Below, piece by piece: positions 11,170 to 24,200 of a stretch of DNA of 64,000 bases. Position 1 is the stretch's first letter. Every line of letters starts with the position of its first letter. The notes under the pieces are model-generated. The model was not told the origin of the DNA, searched no databases, and was given only the letters and a program-made list of their open reading frames with translations. Both the position numbers and the translations under genes were made by a program. Origin of the DNA: Eudorina sp. 2006-703-Eu-15 (taxonomy: Eukaryota; Chlorophyta; Chlorophyceae; Chlamydomonadales; Volvocaceae); NCBI GenBank assembly GCA_003117195.1, contig BDSI01000114.1, positions 283,676 to 347,675 of the forward strand. Direction: 5' to 3'.

Positions 11170-11480
11170 TTTTTTAATGGCAATCAAATCAGGCGCGGCG
11201 TCACGGCAGGCCTTGAGCCACATCACCCTTCCCTGCCTGCTCTCATGCCCCTTTCTCGGATGCAACTCAGCCACGTGGGGAGCCGTGGCTGAGTCCTGTC
11301 ACTGCACCAGCCGTACCAGGGATGTGTTATGACTGTTCCGACCCCTGGGAATTTTCAGAGTGGCAATCAAATCAGGCGTCGCGTCATGGCAGGCCTTCAG
11401 CCACATAACGCATCCCTGCCTGCTTGCATACCCCCCTTATCGGATGCGTCTCAGCCTCAATGAGAACCGTGGGCCCTGCA
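11170..11480. repeat. Two diverged tandem copies of a 185-bp sequence
   Basis: GGCAATCAAATCAGGCG is found at about 11,178 and again at about 11,363. Each copy is followed by a similar CACGGCAGGCCTT/CATGGCAGGCCTT and CCTGCCTGCT...CGGATGC block. The pair directly follows the last satellite unit and has no coding potential. Confidence 0.6.
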
Positions 11481-12806
11481 GTACTCCATGAAGCGGCTTT
11501 GCTTGTTGGCAACGCGCGATGGACTAGCACTTCATGCAGATGGAATGTGGTGGCTTTCCATTTTGAGTTTCTATTAACATAAACGGAAAACGTCTATCAG
11601 AGTTTGAGAGAACATCTTCGAACTCTGTTTTGAATCTGCTGCATCACTTGATGCCCGGGACAACAGCCAGCCTTACTTTTCTAAACGACTGGGAATGCGA
11701 AAGGAAACATCCAGGTGTTTACTCAGCTTCTTGTGCTTCTGTCTGCTTTGGTTGAGCAGTGTGAATGGTTGTACGGCTGTTAATAATGCGTTGCATTTCG
11801 CCATTTCCACAAGACACTGTAGACTAATCTCAGAAGTACTTTGCATATATGAAGGAGCATTCATATTTGACGCTAATGTAAGAATGTCGCTCATAGCAGT
11901 CTAGCTGGTTCACACCTTGACTGGTCAAGGCTACATCATTTGGGCCAAACCTGCAACATCAACAAGCGACAACCTATCTCCTTATCAATGTATTACTGAA
12001 ATGAATCATTAAGCACTTGAGGAGGCACGGAAATGGATGGCGCAACATTCACAGTGGGTGCCTCTGCACCATAAACACGCTGACAACACTGAGTGCATAT
12101 GTATCCACGGCTAAATTATTGATGGATACTTGTTGTTCACTCCACGGTTGAAACGGAGTCAGTCCAGTTTGCAGCAGTAAAGGATTGTCACTGGCCTTCG
12201 CACTACAAGGTCAAATGACAACAATCCGGTAAGCCTGCTGAGATGATAGTAGTATTGTGCATTGTTGCTTGAAACCTGTGGACCAGTTGCTGCTTACGAC
12301 TGTCAGTAATCGATACCCTTATACTCAAAGGGAAGTAACTCAACAATACAAAAAGTGCTTCTTCCACCTGGTATTGTTGCTTTTTATAGGTTAATTGAAA
12401 ATCGTGTAAAACTGTGGCGCTTTCGGATTCTTGGAGCTTGGCGTGAAGCAGGAGGGACTTAGCGGCTAATGGAGCTAGGCTGTATATGTATTATTAAGGT
12501 ACTTTGTATGATGATTAGCATTACAACACCATAAATTGGTGAATGGTGGTCTGGTGGATGTACTGTACTGTCAGTGCGGCAATTGTAGCCCTTTGAAGAG
12601 ATCTACTTGCAGCCATTCAAGCCGTTGATAGCTTTATGATGTAGGAAGTAGGAAGTGGTTAAAAGAGGGCGGATGCATTGCGGGACGGCCTAGGGCGAGT
12701 GTTGCGAAGGATGCCGGCTTTGTTCCGACCTAAAATTTGTAACGAACCATAAACGATGGCTTTCGATCACATCCTTCTTTCTGGAACGAAGGCCTTAGTT
12801 TTGCGG
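11481..12806. other. No gene recognised
   Basis: Lower-GC intronic DNA. The open frames here are short and lack codon structure. I see no terminal repeats, tRNA motifs or conserved protein motifs. Confidence 0.5.
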
Positions 12807-14207
<1,401 letters not shown>

Positions 14208-15545
14208 TGTTGTATTATGCTCTATCTCGCATAATAAACAATATGCTTTCTATGGTATTTTACTGTTCTGTATTTGCTGTCACTTTTGAGGAAGCTGTTC
14301 CTTACACTTTGCTGATACGTACCTGTTTACGAACCTGTATTTCGGACTGCCGAATCCTGTTATTCTGCTGGTAATTGGGCGGGGCCCCAGCGCGAAGCGC
14401 GTTCGGGGGGCCCCGCCCCCTAGGATTGCCCATGTCCGTGTGTCCGGTAACGGCAAAACGTTCATTATCCGCTAAACTAATTCGCTATGTTTGTCATATT
14501 AATTGTCCTCTATTGCAAGGTAACTTTGGTTTGGCTGAAAAAAATTCTTTGCGCACAAACGGTCAAAGTAAAGCTCCGCGGTCTCCAGTGACCCGAGTCA
14601 ACATCCACCCAACGCCTCTCGCGCTCATATTTGTTTCAACGGGTGCCGCGTGATGAATACTTGGATTATGGATGGGCGGCGCGTGCTAAATTGAACTTCC
14701 ATAGTGTTCTGATGTTTGAACATCAAGATGCCACCAACACCAAGATTTGCCTTTCTGTTTTGTCAGATGAATACAATTCAACATTATGTATTGAATCAAA
14801 GTTTCAAGATGCAAAGGGATAGCATACCGAGTACCAAGGAGTTCTCCAGTTTCGATGGCCCGAAGTCCGGCTCTCACCGCGAGTTTTTTGCACCCTGCTT
14901 TTGCTTTACATTGCTATGTAACTATTGTAGCAAACTTTAGAGGTTCACGTCTGCTGCACGCGTGCAGCAAAAGGGTTGCAAGCTTGCCGACGGACCAAAC
15001 AACGACAGTTTCACGGCAAAACAACAATGCTTCAAGCTTGCTTTTTGATATCTGCTTGACAGACGGATGTGGTAGTGCAGAGGCGTCTAATAATGCAGTT
15101 GCGGTGACCGCCGTTGGCGGCGCGTACTGCAGGTTGGTTTCGGGGCTACTCTACCTGCTTGAGCTTGCTCAATTTATGCACAGCGATCCACCTTCAACAT
15201 CAACGACACCCTCAATGGCACCCTTTCACACTCTCACACTCTTGCGCGGTAACAGAGTTTCCGTTGTAAAGCAAGCGGCCCGTACGGATTGTAGGGGGCC
15301 CCGCCCTTTTTCCGGCTTCAAGGAAGCCGACCCCCTACTTGTTGTAATCTGTTTACAATTAGGACAACTGGTCCTGGTAGCTGATTCTGTGTGACTCCGG
15401 TTGCTGAGTTCAAATTGACAGTTAAACCGTTGCCTCACTGACCCCTCATCCAAGTGGCGGCTCATCGTACACTACTGGGCGCGGACCTGGTGCATTTAAG
15501 CACACTGCAACTCAACAATCGGTAGTTCTTACTACCACCTAAATA
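14208..15545 (+). repeat. 5' LTR of outer element, interrupted by repeat copy B
   Basis: TGTTGTATTATGCTCT...GGTAAT (14,208-14,376) and TGTAATCTG...CCTAAATA (15,343-15,545) together match the 3' LTR. The 5' copy carries a 12-bp insertion (ACGAACCTGTAT) and scattered differences, so the two LTRs have diverged for some time. Confidence 0.85.
14377..15342 (+). repeat. Hairpin-ended interspersed repeat, copy B, inserted in the 5' LTR
   Basis: Complete copy with both hairpin ends (GGGCGGGGCCCC...; ...GAAGCCGACCCCCTACTTG) but only about two octamer units (TGTCCGTG). The intact 3' LTR serves as the empty site and shows that this family transposes as a unit. Insertion is at GGTAAT|TGTAATCTG, with no obvious target duplication. 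Confidence 0.85.
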
Positions 15546-15565
15546 GTACTAAGAACCACTACAAG

Positions 15566-15579
15566 TGGTATCGAGACGG
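15566..15579 (+). promoter_or_regulatory. Putative primer-binding site of the outer element
   Basis: TGGTATCGAGACGG begins with TGG, complementary to a tRNA CCA end, and resembles the initiator-Met tRNA site TGGTATCAGAGC. It lies 20 bp after the LTR end, farther than usual, so the LTR boundary may be slightly off. Confidence 0.5.
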
Positions 15580-15957
15580 TCTTTCCTGATACGCTTCCGC
15601 TCAGCTGTTACTCACTTGCCTTGACGTCAATGGCGACTCCTTCCCGTTTCTCTGTTTACTCGCCAAACACCAACGCCGCCATTGCTCGCGTCACTGGTGC
15701 AGGTCTGTAAATATTCTGCTTGTTCTGACTGTTGGGTCTACTTCCTGCACTCACCTGCTGTAGCATCGCAGAGTCGACTCCCGGCGAATATCTGATCCGG
15801 CTGCGGATTACTGTGGCTGCACCGGAGAATCCTTCGCCTACTACTGTCCTGAACAACGCTTCACCGACGACTCTCATTTGGTTGTTGTCTGTCAAGTTCG
15901 GTAAGCAATCGTGAGATTGTTCTCTGTTACTGAACTCTGTCTCTGTTTCTGTCCATC

Positions 15958-17373
15958 ATGGCGAACCTGGTCAATGAATGGAATGCTGATGGTGACGCCT
16001 TTGTGGTGAATCCTCCTGCGCCCGCTTCTGTTGCGGACCCTGCGCCTGAACCTGCGGTTGTGGAACACACTCCGGCTCCTTCTGCTGTTGCTCAACAGTT
16101 GCCTGCTGTGAACCTGAGCTCCACTGCCGCAGTCCCTGGTATCGACTTGGCATTGGATCCCTTCACTGACTTCGACCTGGATGCTCTGCACGCTCTGTTT
16201 TGCCGCTCTCCTGTTTTGTACGGCACTGTCTCTGACTAACACTCTGACCTGCTGCGGTATCTGCCCCACCACGCTGTTGTGACCTCAGGCGCTGGCCGTG
16301 CAGGCGTGGCTGTCCCCTCGGCTCCTGTGGCCGCTGCGCCTGCTGGGGCATCTGCCGACAACACCTCGTTCGCTGAGGTAATCAAGCTGTCAGTGACCGC
16401 ACCCAAGTTGCAGATTTCGACGGACCCAAACAGCTGCACTTCAGCACCGCCTGCCGTTACCTCTGCTACTCGTGCCTTCGTCCGCGACGTCAAGCGCTAC
16501 TTCACGCTGGTCAAGGGCGGTCACGATGACAGTTTGTGATGCCTGTACTTGGGTCAGGCTCTGGGGGGCGCGGCTAAGTCGTTCCACGACAAGTGGACCC
16601 TGTCCACCCCGTCGTACACGTCTGATCAGCTGTTGCTTGCCTTGCTCAAGTGCTTTGCACCTCAGATTCAGCCGCATATCATTGAGGCCCGCAAAAAGCT
16701 TGCCACCCATCAGTACGTCATGTGCACTAAGGAGACTGTCTCTGCCTATCAGTCCCGATTCGAAGCGTTGATGACTGCCATCCCTGACGCCACCGAGTCT
16801 GAGTACATGTTCTGGTTCCACGCTGGCCTGCCTGATGATGCACGCCTGCTTGACTGATGAGCGTGGTGCCCCGTTCCACACCTACTCTGACTTGGTGCAG
16901 TACGCTGTTGGCAAGGAGGCCCAGGCTTTTGCTCTCAAAGTGTTCACTCACTGCGCCTGAACACTGTTGCCATGCAGGAGGATGTTGACCCGGCGGCTTC
17001 GGGACCCAGCAACGGCCGGCGTGCGCGTGCTCCGACCGTGTCTGCTCCCACCGCAGCCGCCGCCGCTGCTGGCACTTCTCCCCGGCCTGTCGTCGCCGCC
17101 GCGGCTCCTGCCCCGTGTGCTGCGCCTGCCGTCGCTGCTGCCGCCCGGTCGACACCCTCCGACAAGACATACTCGGCCGCTCAGCTCGCTGAGAAGACCA
17201 AGTTTGGGTGCTCCTTCAAGGAGTACCTCGGTCGGATGGAAGACCGGCTGTGCCTCCACTGCTGCTCGGAGTCTCACCATTTGAACCACTGCCCCATCTG
17301 GCGGGCTGAACACCCCGACCTGTTCAAGGACAGCACACCGCCGCCCAAGAAGAAGGCCCAGCGCAATGCTTAG
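15958..17373 (+). pseudogene. gag remnant of the outer element
   Basis: Open stretches at 15,958-16,239, 16,279-16,539, 16,549-16,857 and 16,972-17,373 share a frame but are separated by in-frame stops (TAA at 16,237, TGA at 16,537 and 16,855). Around 16,855-16,960 the coding sense moves to another frame (GAPFHTYSDLVQYAVGKEAQ). A capsid-type segment (HDKWTLSTPSYTSDQLLLAL...) is followed by a CCHC knuckle CLHCCSESHHLNHC near 17,255. Without these breaks it would be an ordinary gypsy Gag. Confidence 0.8.
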
Positions 17374-17553
17374 GTTGCTGCCCAGGGTGGTTCTGAGGGA
17401 CTGCCCCTGGGTGCTCTGCTGATGCTGCTGTGGATGGCTGCGCTATCGGTGTTGGCGGTTCTGTTGGCTCTGTTGCCGGTGTTTCTGTGGCTGCTGTGCC
17501 AGACACTGTTGCTCGCCGTCGCCGTGCCGTACACACCCTGACGCCGTCCACGC

Positions 17554-18624
17554 TTGCTGAACTCGAACTTGCTGTGGGCCGCTGTTTCAGCTTCGATGCG
17601 CACACTGCATGCACGGGGTTTGATTCGGTCTGTAACCTGGGTCTGCCGTGCTGTTGGCCTCTGTCCTCTGTCGACCTGGGTGGTCACGCACACGGTTCTG
17701 TTTGTCCCTTCATCCATGCGTGAGATGCAGACTCAGCTGGCACATTACCGTTCGTGCAAGCAGCTGCATCCTGACACCTCTGCCTGTCTGCTTTTGCCTA
17801 CACACTTGTCTTGTCGCGCCTCTCGTCATCTGGTCGGTATGGCTCAGATACGACGCTTCCAAAAAGGTACTGTTCTGTTCAACAGGTTGGACTTGTCTGG
17901 GGCTGTGGTTGCCTTGCCTTCGCTGCCGTCCTCGGTCGATGTCTGGTATGATCCGCCTCGGCCTGTCTCCCTCCCTGCTGTCCCTTTCTTGTCAACCCTC
18001 TGTTCGTCAGTTGCTGCTTCCCTCTCAGGAGCCGATCTGCCTCACGTCGCTCTGTCCTCCGCTGGCGTTCCTCTGCCGACGCTGGTGGGCTCCGGCGCCA
18101 GTCACGACTTCGTGTCTGAGGCTACTGTCCGGCAACTTGGTCTGCCGATCCACCCCAGTGCCTGGTCACACGTCACCCTCACTGATGGAGGTAAGAGCGT
18201 GTTGCTTGGGCAGGTGACTTTGCGTGCCTCTGCTGGCCCGCAGCGGTTGCAGCTTCAACCGTATGTCTTGCTTGATCTGACTAGCATCGCGTCTCTTATC
18301 TTGGGGTCTGGGTCTCTGAACTTGCACGGTGCTGCCTTGGATTACGGTTCACGTACTTTGCGTCTGCGCAAGGGCCGCTTGTCGTACCGCTTGCCGTTGC
18401 TTGCCCCTGCTGTCCGTGAGGGGGTTGTGGGCGCTGATGGCTCTGCGCCTGCTGCACCTCATGTCAATTTTGCGCTTGCTGCTATGTGTTCTCGCACTGA
18501 GCCTGAACCCGTCGGGTGCAAAGCTGCCACTCGCCTGCTTCGTAAGGGTGCCCATGCCTTGCTTGTCCGACCGAAACTGTACCTGAACTCGGCCGTACAG
18601 CAACCTGATGCTAAAGGACCCTGA
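17554..18624 (+). pseudogene. Aspartic protease region of the outer element, catalytic Asp lost
   Basis: Retropepsin-like domain with VGSGASHDFVSEATVRQLG where the family has D(S/T)GA. The catalytic Asp is replaced by Gly (GGC for GAC, about 18,090), so the protease cannot work. The frame ends just as RT begins in another frame, which is a further break. Confidence 0.75.
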
Positions 18625-19184
18625 TGTTGAGGCCCTGTTGGAGGAATATGCAGATCTCTTCAAGGAGATCCCTGGCCTGCTTCTGATGCGACCTGTCGAT
18701 CACACCATTCCTCTGGTACCTGGTACGGCGCCTGTGTCCCGTCCTATGTACCACCTGAGCCCTCTGGAGCTAGATGAGGTAAAACGGCAAGTGACTGACT
18801 TGCTGGCTAAGGGCATGATCCGTCCAAGCATCTCGCCGTACTCTGCTCCTATCCTGTTCGTGGGTAAGAAGGATGGTGGTCTGCGCATGTGCATTGACTA
18901 TAGGGGTCTGAATGCGGTCACTGTTAAGAACCGTTACCCCCTGCCGCGTGTAGACGATCTGTTGGACAAACTGAGGGGTTCTGCTTACTTTAGCTCTATT
19001 GACCTGCAGCAGGGCTACAATCAGATTCGGATTGCTGAGTCCGACATCCCAAAGTCTGCTTTTCGTACGCCCTTTGGTCATTACGAGTACACTGTCCTGT
19101 CCTTTGGTTTGGTGAACGCCCCTGCCACATTCCAAGCTGTTATGAATCACATCTTCAGGCCCTTCCTGGATCGGTTCGTCATCT
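18608..19184 (+). pseudogene. Reverse transcriptase, N-terminal half (outer element)
   Basis: Gypsy RT with [49 protein letters not shown] (first catalytic Asp) and [15 protein letters not shown]. The frame stops being RT at ATCT (19,181-19,184), where the inner element begins. It resumes in frame at 31,360 with the YLDD motif. Confidence 0.92.
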
Positions 19185-20043
19185 TGTCATGACTTGGTAG
19201 TGTCGCTGTCGTAGTATGGATCTATCGAACTCCGTTTGCACTACCACGCAGCGCCAAGGGCGCGAAGTGTAGTGAGTAGGAATTGTTCGGCGTACGTCTC
19301 GCGTTTCGGCGTACGTCTCGCCTGTCTGGACAACGGGAGCTTTCCCGTACTAAGCCATTGAGTCGAACTGTTCACTCGGTCGTCCGAGCGTTTGTCAGTT
19401 GGCGCTTCAGGCGCGTTTGCTTGTTTGTTACTTTATCTATCTAGCGCACCGCGTTGTGGGGCGGGCGCTCGTAGTTGCAAGACTTGGTCAACCGACGCAT
19501 GCGGCTCAGGGTTCGGGTCGGCGCGTGCTACGTCGCTGCGCTCTCCCCTGGCTAGGTGCAGGGCGGCAATCTGTACTTGTTCGTGTTCAGTCGTAGCGCC
19601 GATCGTGTGTTGCACCGCGTAGTAGGTGTACTGCCGGAGGAATAATCCTTCACGTTATGGCCTTAGTGGTAGGGATAAGGGTGCGTCGTACCCGTCAGGC
19701 CAGCGTCGGTGTGTACTTAGCGCTGAGAGAGCGAACGCATCTTTGTCGTTTGGCTCTCGAAGCAAATCTTCGTGAGCGTAATAAGACCACTGAGCGCTAT
19801 TGAGCGACTTATTCGATATCTTTGTAACAATCACAAGTTGATCGTTTGTCCGCAGCTGACGCTAGGCAGGTTAAACGCGCTACAAGATCCGCTCTTGGCG
19901 CCAGGCCGCACTGAGATCCGTTCCGGGCCACCTGGCCACACACAGCGTAGCTAGCCATCGTCTGCCGGCTGGAGTGCAGCCGAGCCTTTGTACATCTCAG
20001 CACTGGAGTAGCTACTCGTGCTGGGATATATTTATATTCCCAC
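19185..20043 (+). repeat. Terminal repeat A1 of the inner element
   Basis: An 859-bp repeat equal in length to A2 (30,469-31,327). It lacks the 30-bp B segment that follows A2; instead AGCCAAACGACCCAGC follows. No tRNA-complementary primer site is evident just after it. The open frames inside it occur identically in A2 and have no protein features. Confidence 0.9.
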
Positions 20044-21235
20044 AGCCAAACGACCCAGCAGCAGGTCATCCGCGTCAGTCTCGAGGAGTCGTCGCGACAT
20101 CAAGAGTCAGTAAGGACTCGTCCGCATAGCAGTTTTCTCGCAACTGCTTGTGCTAGCACACTGTTGCGCTTAGGCTTTCTCAAGCTTGGGGACAGTGTTG
20201 CATCATTCCGGCTCATCCGCTGAGCCCGCTACTGTCACGCGCAACACGGAAGTCAGTGAATCTTCGTCAGCTGGTGCTCATACGCGCCGTCATTCGTTTA
20301 TATCGATACAGAATTTATCTCCATATATTGCCTTCAAGTTTGGTGCTGTTCCGTCCCATCCGCATTCGGCCATCACCCTTGTAGTGGCTGATCAGCAGCG
20401 GCAAGAACGCTGGGGGCATCAGCGCGTTCCTCCTGGGACCAACGAACACAATTGGGATCGTCCGCCTTTTCAGCGCGGAGCACGGAGGCCGGCGCGTAAC
20501 GACTGGGAACGTACGGAGTGTCTGGGAATCAGAAGTACAAAGTGGTTCACACGATGACGTTCCCCAGCGCGCCGAGTGTAACGATAGCAACCGAGGACGG
20601 TGAGGAGTTGCAGCAGTGCGATCCCACGGCGGTGTTCCTTCGGAAGCTCGAACGGTATCTCGATAACCGGTTGGGTGATTGCACGAGCATTTTTAGGCAG
20701 GCGGCGCAGGCGACGTTGCGAGGGCATCTGCACGTGCCTAACCACGTCTTGTGAGCTGTGAGGACTAATTTTTGGGTTTAGCACGGTCTGCCGGTCGGTT
20801 GCAACCACCCTGCTGACCTGTGCCGACGCGACTGTTTTCGGTATCTGAGTTAAGGCAGCACTGCGAGGGCACCCGCTGCACCCGGTGCTTGTCTGCTTTT
20901 TCTTGAGGAGCATTAAGGCATATCGCACGCTGGGTGATAATCTCATCCCTTGTGCATCATTTTATTTTGTTAATCGTGTGGTCAGGTGCATCGACTGCCA
21001 AACCTGCGCGATCAAACGTTTGCGTTGGGCATTGGACGTTGGACTTATTACCGTACTTCGAACTCGTGCTGGGTGCCTTCACCGCGCTCACACCGCTGCG
21101 ATATCTTGAGGGATCACACGAACAGTAACGCACCTCCCGGCACTTGCTGGGGTGTAATCACTGGCTGACAATCAGGAACCGCGTCGTAACCCTTCCAGGG
21201 GTGCTTGCCCGCAGCATTCTTTAGCCGAGTCTGTT
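20044..21235 (+). other. Leader of the inner element with a possible short ORF
   Basis: About 1.2 kb between A1 and gag. A 66-codon ATG frame at 20,554-20,754 (MTFPSAPSVTIATEDGEELQ...) has a protein-like composition and could be an upstream exon or a leader peptide. The gag frame has no ATG before about 21,817, so splicing from here or non-AUG initiation is possible. Confidence 0.4.
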
Positions 21236-24200
21236 GTGTGTTCCGTGCGTGCCGCCCGACAGCAACAACCTTCTACCGGGCTGCCAGAGCCAGTTGACTC
21301 TGCCGCCTTGTCAGGACAGCCCGTTGCCGACGATCTGATTGCTTGGCAGCACAATCCAGAGTACGACAGCAACTCGCAGCCGGGCAGCGAATCGGATTCT
21401 GACAGGGAACCTGTCAATCCTGATACTCAGCTCAGTGACAAGTACAGCGAGCCGTACAGCGAACCGTACGACGATCCTCCTCAGTCAGGAGCACCATCGG
21501 TTGAGGCCTCAGACAGCGAAAGCGCAGACAGCAATCCAGGGGATCAGGACTTGTTAGCAGTCGACGAGTACCAGCAGGCGCCGGTATACGTGCCACCAGC
21601 TGTGTCCCCCGCCGCGTCCCTGAACGAAGAACCCGACGTAGACGTCGAACCACCCGAACAGCAGGGCCCTGCCGCTCAGCCGTCTCATCCTCAGGCCGTA
21701 CAGCAGCAGCAGCTTGCGGCCCCAGCAGCAGCCGTACCTGCCGTTCCCCAAGGGTGCCAGGTACCAGCAACAGCTTTACCTTTGACGATTGCCAGTCAGA
21801 CTGATTTTGATTGGGAGATGGATGCCTCGGCATCGGCCTCAGGGCCCACCATGCAGGCCTTCACGTATGATGAATTCCCCGCGTTTGAGAGAGAGGCTAG
21901 GCGCGCCATGCAGACGCTGCGCGCTCGGTTTCGGCTCTCGCGCGGGCAGGTGCCGGTGGATGAAGCGTTGGATCTGCTGAAGACTTTCCCGCTTCCAGAT
22001 ACGCTCTTTCACACCTGGTACAGGGGCCAGCTGCCCACGCTGGTCAGTGATGCGACGGCCTGGCATACGCAGAACTGGCAGGCAGCGAATCCGGGCGCCC
22101 CGCCGGGCCCCGTGCCCAACCTTGATGGCGAGACTTTGCTTGATTATTTCCTTCACAGCCTGGACCGCCACTTTGCACCGCATCGCAAGCAGGCCAAGAT
22201 CCGGGAGTATCTCCGCCTCCAGCAGGGTAAAACCTCTCCAACCATGTACCTTCAGCAGGTCCGCCAGCTGGAGCCGTACATTCAGTCCAACTATCCACAA
22301 GGTTCCATCGCCGAGCGGTACGTTGAGGGGTTGCATCCTGAAGTTAAGCAGCGGATAAAAGCAAAGTACGAACTGCAGCCGCGTGACACCTGGTACACAG
22401 TGCTCAGCAACATCGCGGCAGACGCCGAAGTCATATGGCTCAACATTCAGCAGTCTCAGGCGGAGCAGGAGCGTCAAACCAGCACGGCGCAGACCTCAGC
22501 CTCTACCGCCTCGGACAGCAAGAAGAAGACGCAGCGTGAGAGTTCCTCCCAGAAGGACTCCTCCTCGTCCAAGACCGGTACGTTCTTTTGCAAGGAGCAC
22601 GGTCGAAATAACACGCACGACACTCAGGACTGCCGCGTTCTGCTGGCCCGCCAGCAACGCAAGGCAGCTGCAACGTCAGCCTCTCAGCCGCAGGAGGATA
22701 TCGCAACCGTCATCGCAGCCGCAGTGAAGGCAGCCTTGGGCGACAGCCGGGCAGCGATGGCGTCTGGAGTGCAGGGGGCCCCCGCCACCAAGTACGCCGC
22801 CGATCAGCAACGCCGCCAGGACAGGGGCGCCGCTGGCCGCGGTGGTGGCGGAGGAGGTGGGGGTGGTAGGCGTCCGCGCATGTACGACAGCGATCCCTGC
22901 GCCTACTGCGGGCGGTACGGCCACGCCGAGCAAGGTTGCTTCGTGCAGTATCCCCATCTCGTTCCGGAAGGCTGGGAGCCGCCTCTGCGCGCGCTTCAGG
23001 TACTCTTTAACAAAAACAAGGCAGAAGCTCAGCCGGCGGGAGGACGACCCGGCGCGCCACGTCAGCAGCAGCCGCAGCGCGCCGTCGCCGCCGCCGCCGC
23101 TGCTCAGCAAGCAGACGATGATGAAGATGAGGAGGAAGCCTACGTGCCGCAGCGGCGTCAGGCCAACGCATCAAGTGCGGCGCGTGCGCCCATCAAGGAG
23201 GACGGTGAGCAGGCTCAGGCAGTGTGTGGGGCAGAGGGGACCTCTCAGTCAGTGTCTTGCGGGCCCAGTGCTGAGGCGCCTGGCACCTACGCCACCCTCA
23301 CGCACCAGGCAACGCCAGTGTCCTTCCAGCCTGCCGAGCTTAGTACCAGCACGTACCCACCGCCCAAGCTTCCCCCCAAACCGCGTGCCACTGTCTCTGC
23401 GGGCTCAGATGCCTCCGCAGGCTCGCATGCGGGTGAATTGACCCTGAAAATAGGTGTGGGGCAGTCAGCTCTCAGTCGTCTGCTGTCCGCTCTGTCGGAC
23501 AGTCTAGGCGTGCAAGCTTCAACTGCGCCGCTCTCTGCTGCTCCCCCGACGGAGACTGAGAAGCGTGCTGCAGCCCTCAGCACGACCACCGTGCGCTCCA
23601 CACTCTCTCAGGCCACGACCCCCACTGGGTCGTCAGCAGAAGTGTACGACATGCCTTCAGGGGTTCCGTACTGCATCACGGGGATCACTGGAGGTGTGCC
23701 TCGCAGCATCCAAATGATACCCAGTAGCGAACGTCAGCAGCTCTTATCACTGCGGCAGGATGCAGCGGACTACTTCCGGCGGAAGCAGCTCATGTTCTAC
23801 TTTCCGCCCGGCGCTCTTCAGCTAGGCAGTGCGGCATCGCCCTTCAACACCTGCCTTCGCGATCACTGTGCTAACATTAACGTTATATCGCTGCCAGTCC
23901 TGCGGCGCAACAAGCTCAGCATGCTTCCAACGCGGACACGGTTGGACACGTCCGCCAAGCTGGACACTGAGGTCCTGGGAGAGGTGGACACCCGGGGTGT
24001 GCAGCTGATCTTCTTGCCGGGAACGCCGCATGAGTTCAAGCTCAACCTGACTCAAACGCTCGTCGTCAGCTCGACCGACATGTTCGATTTCCTGGTGGGT
24101 AATGAACAGATGCTTGCCGTTGCGGACTCCATTACTCAGTTCCCCACGGCCCAGCTGCACATGCTTCCGAATTTGATCGAGCGACCTGATTATATCGTTA

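Noticed and set aside
19392..19622. Short ORFs in A1 (and the same in A2 at 30.7 kb)
   Set aside because: They lie in the terminal repeats of the retrotransposon and show no protein features.
20885..21168. Three overlapping small ORFs before gag
   Set aside because: They overlap in different frames in the leader without motifs; no reason to prefer one.
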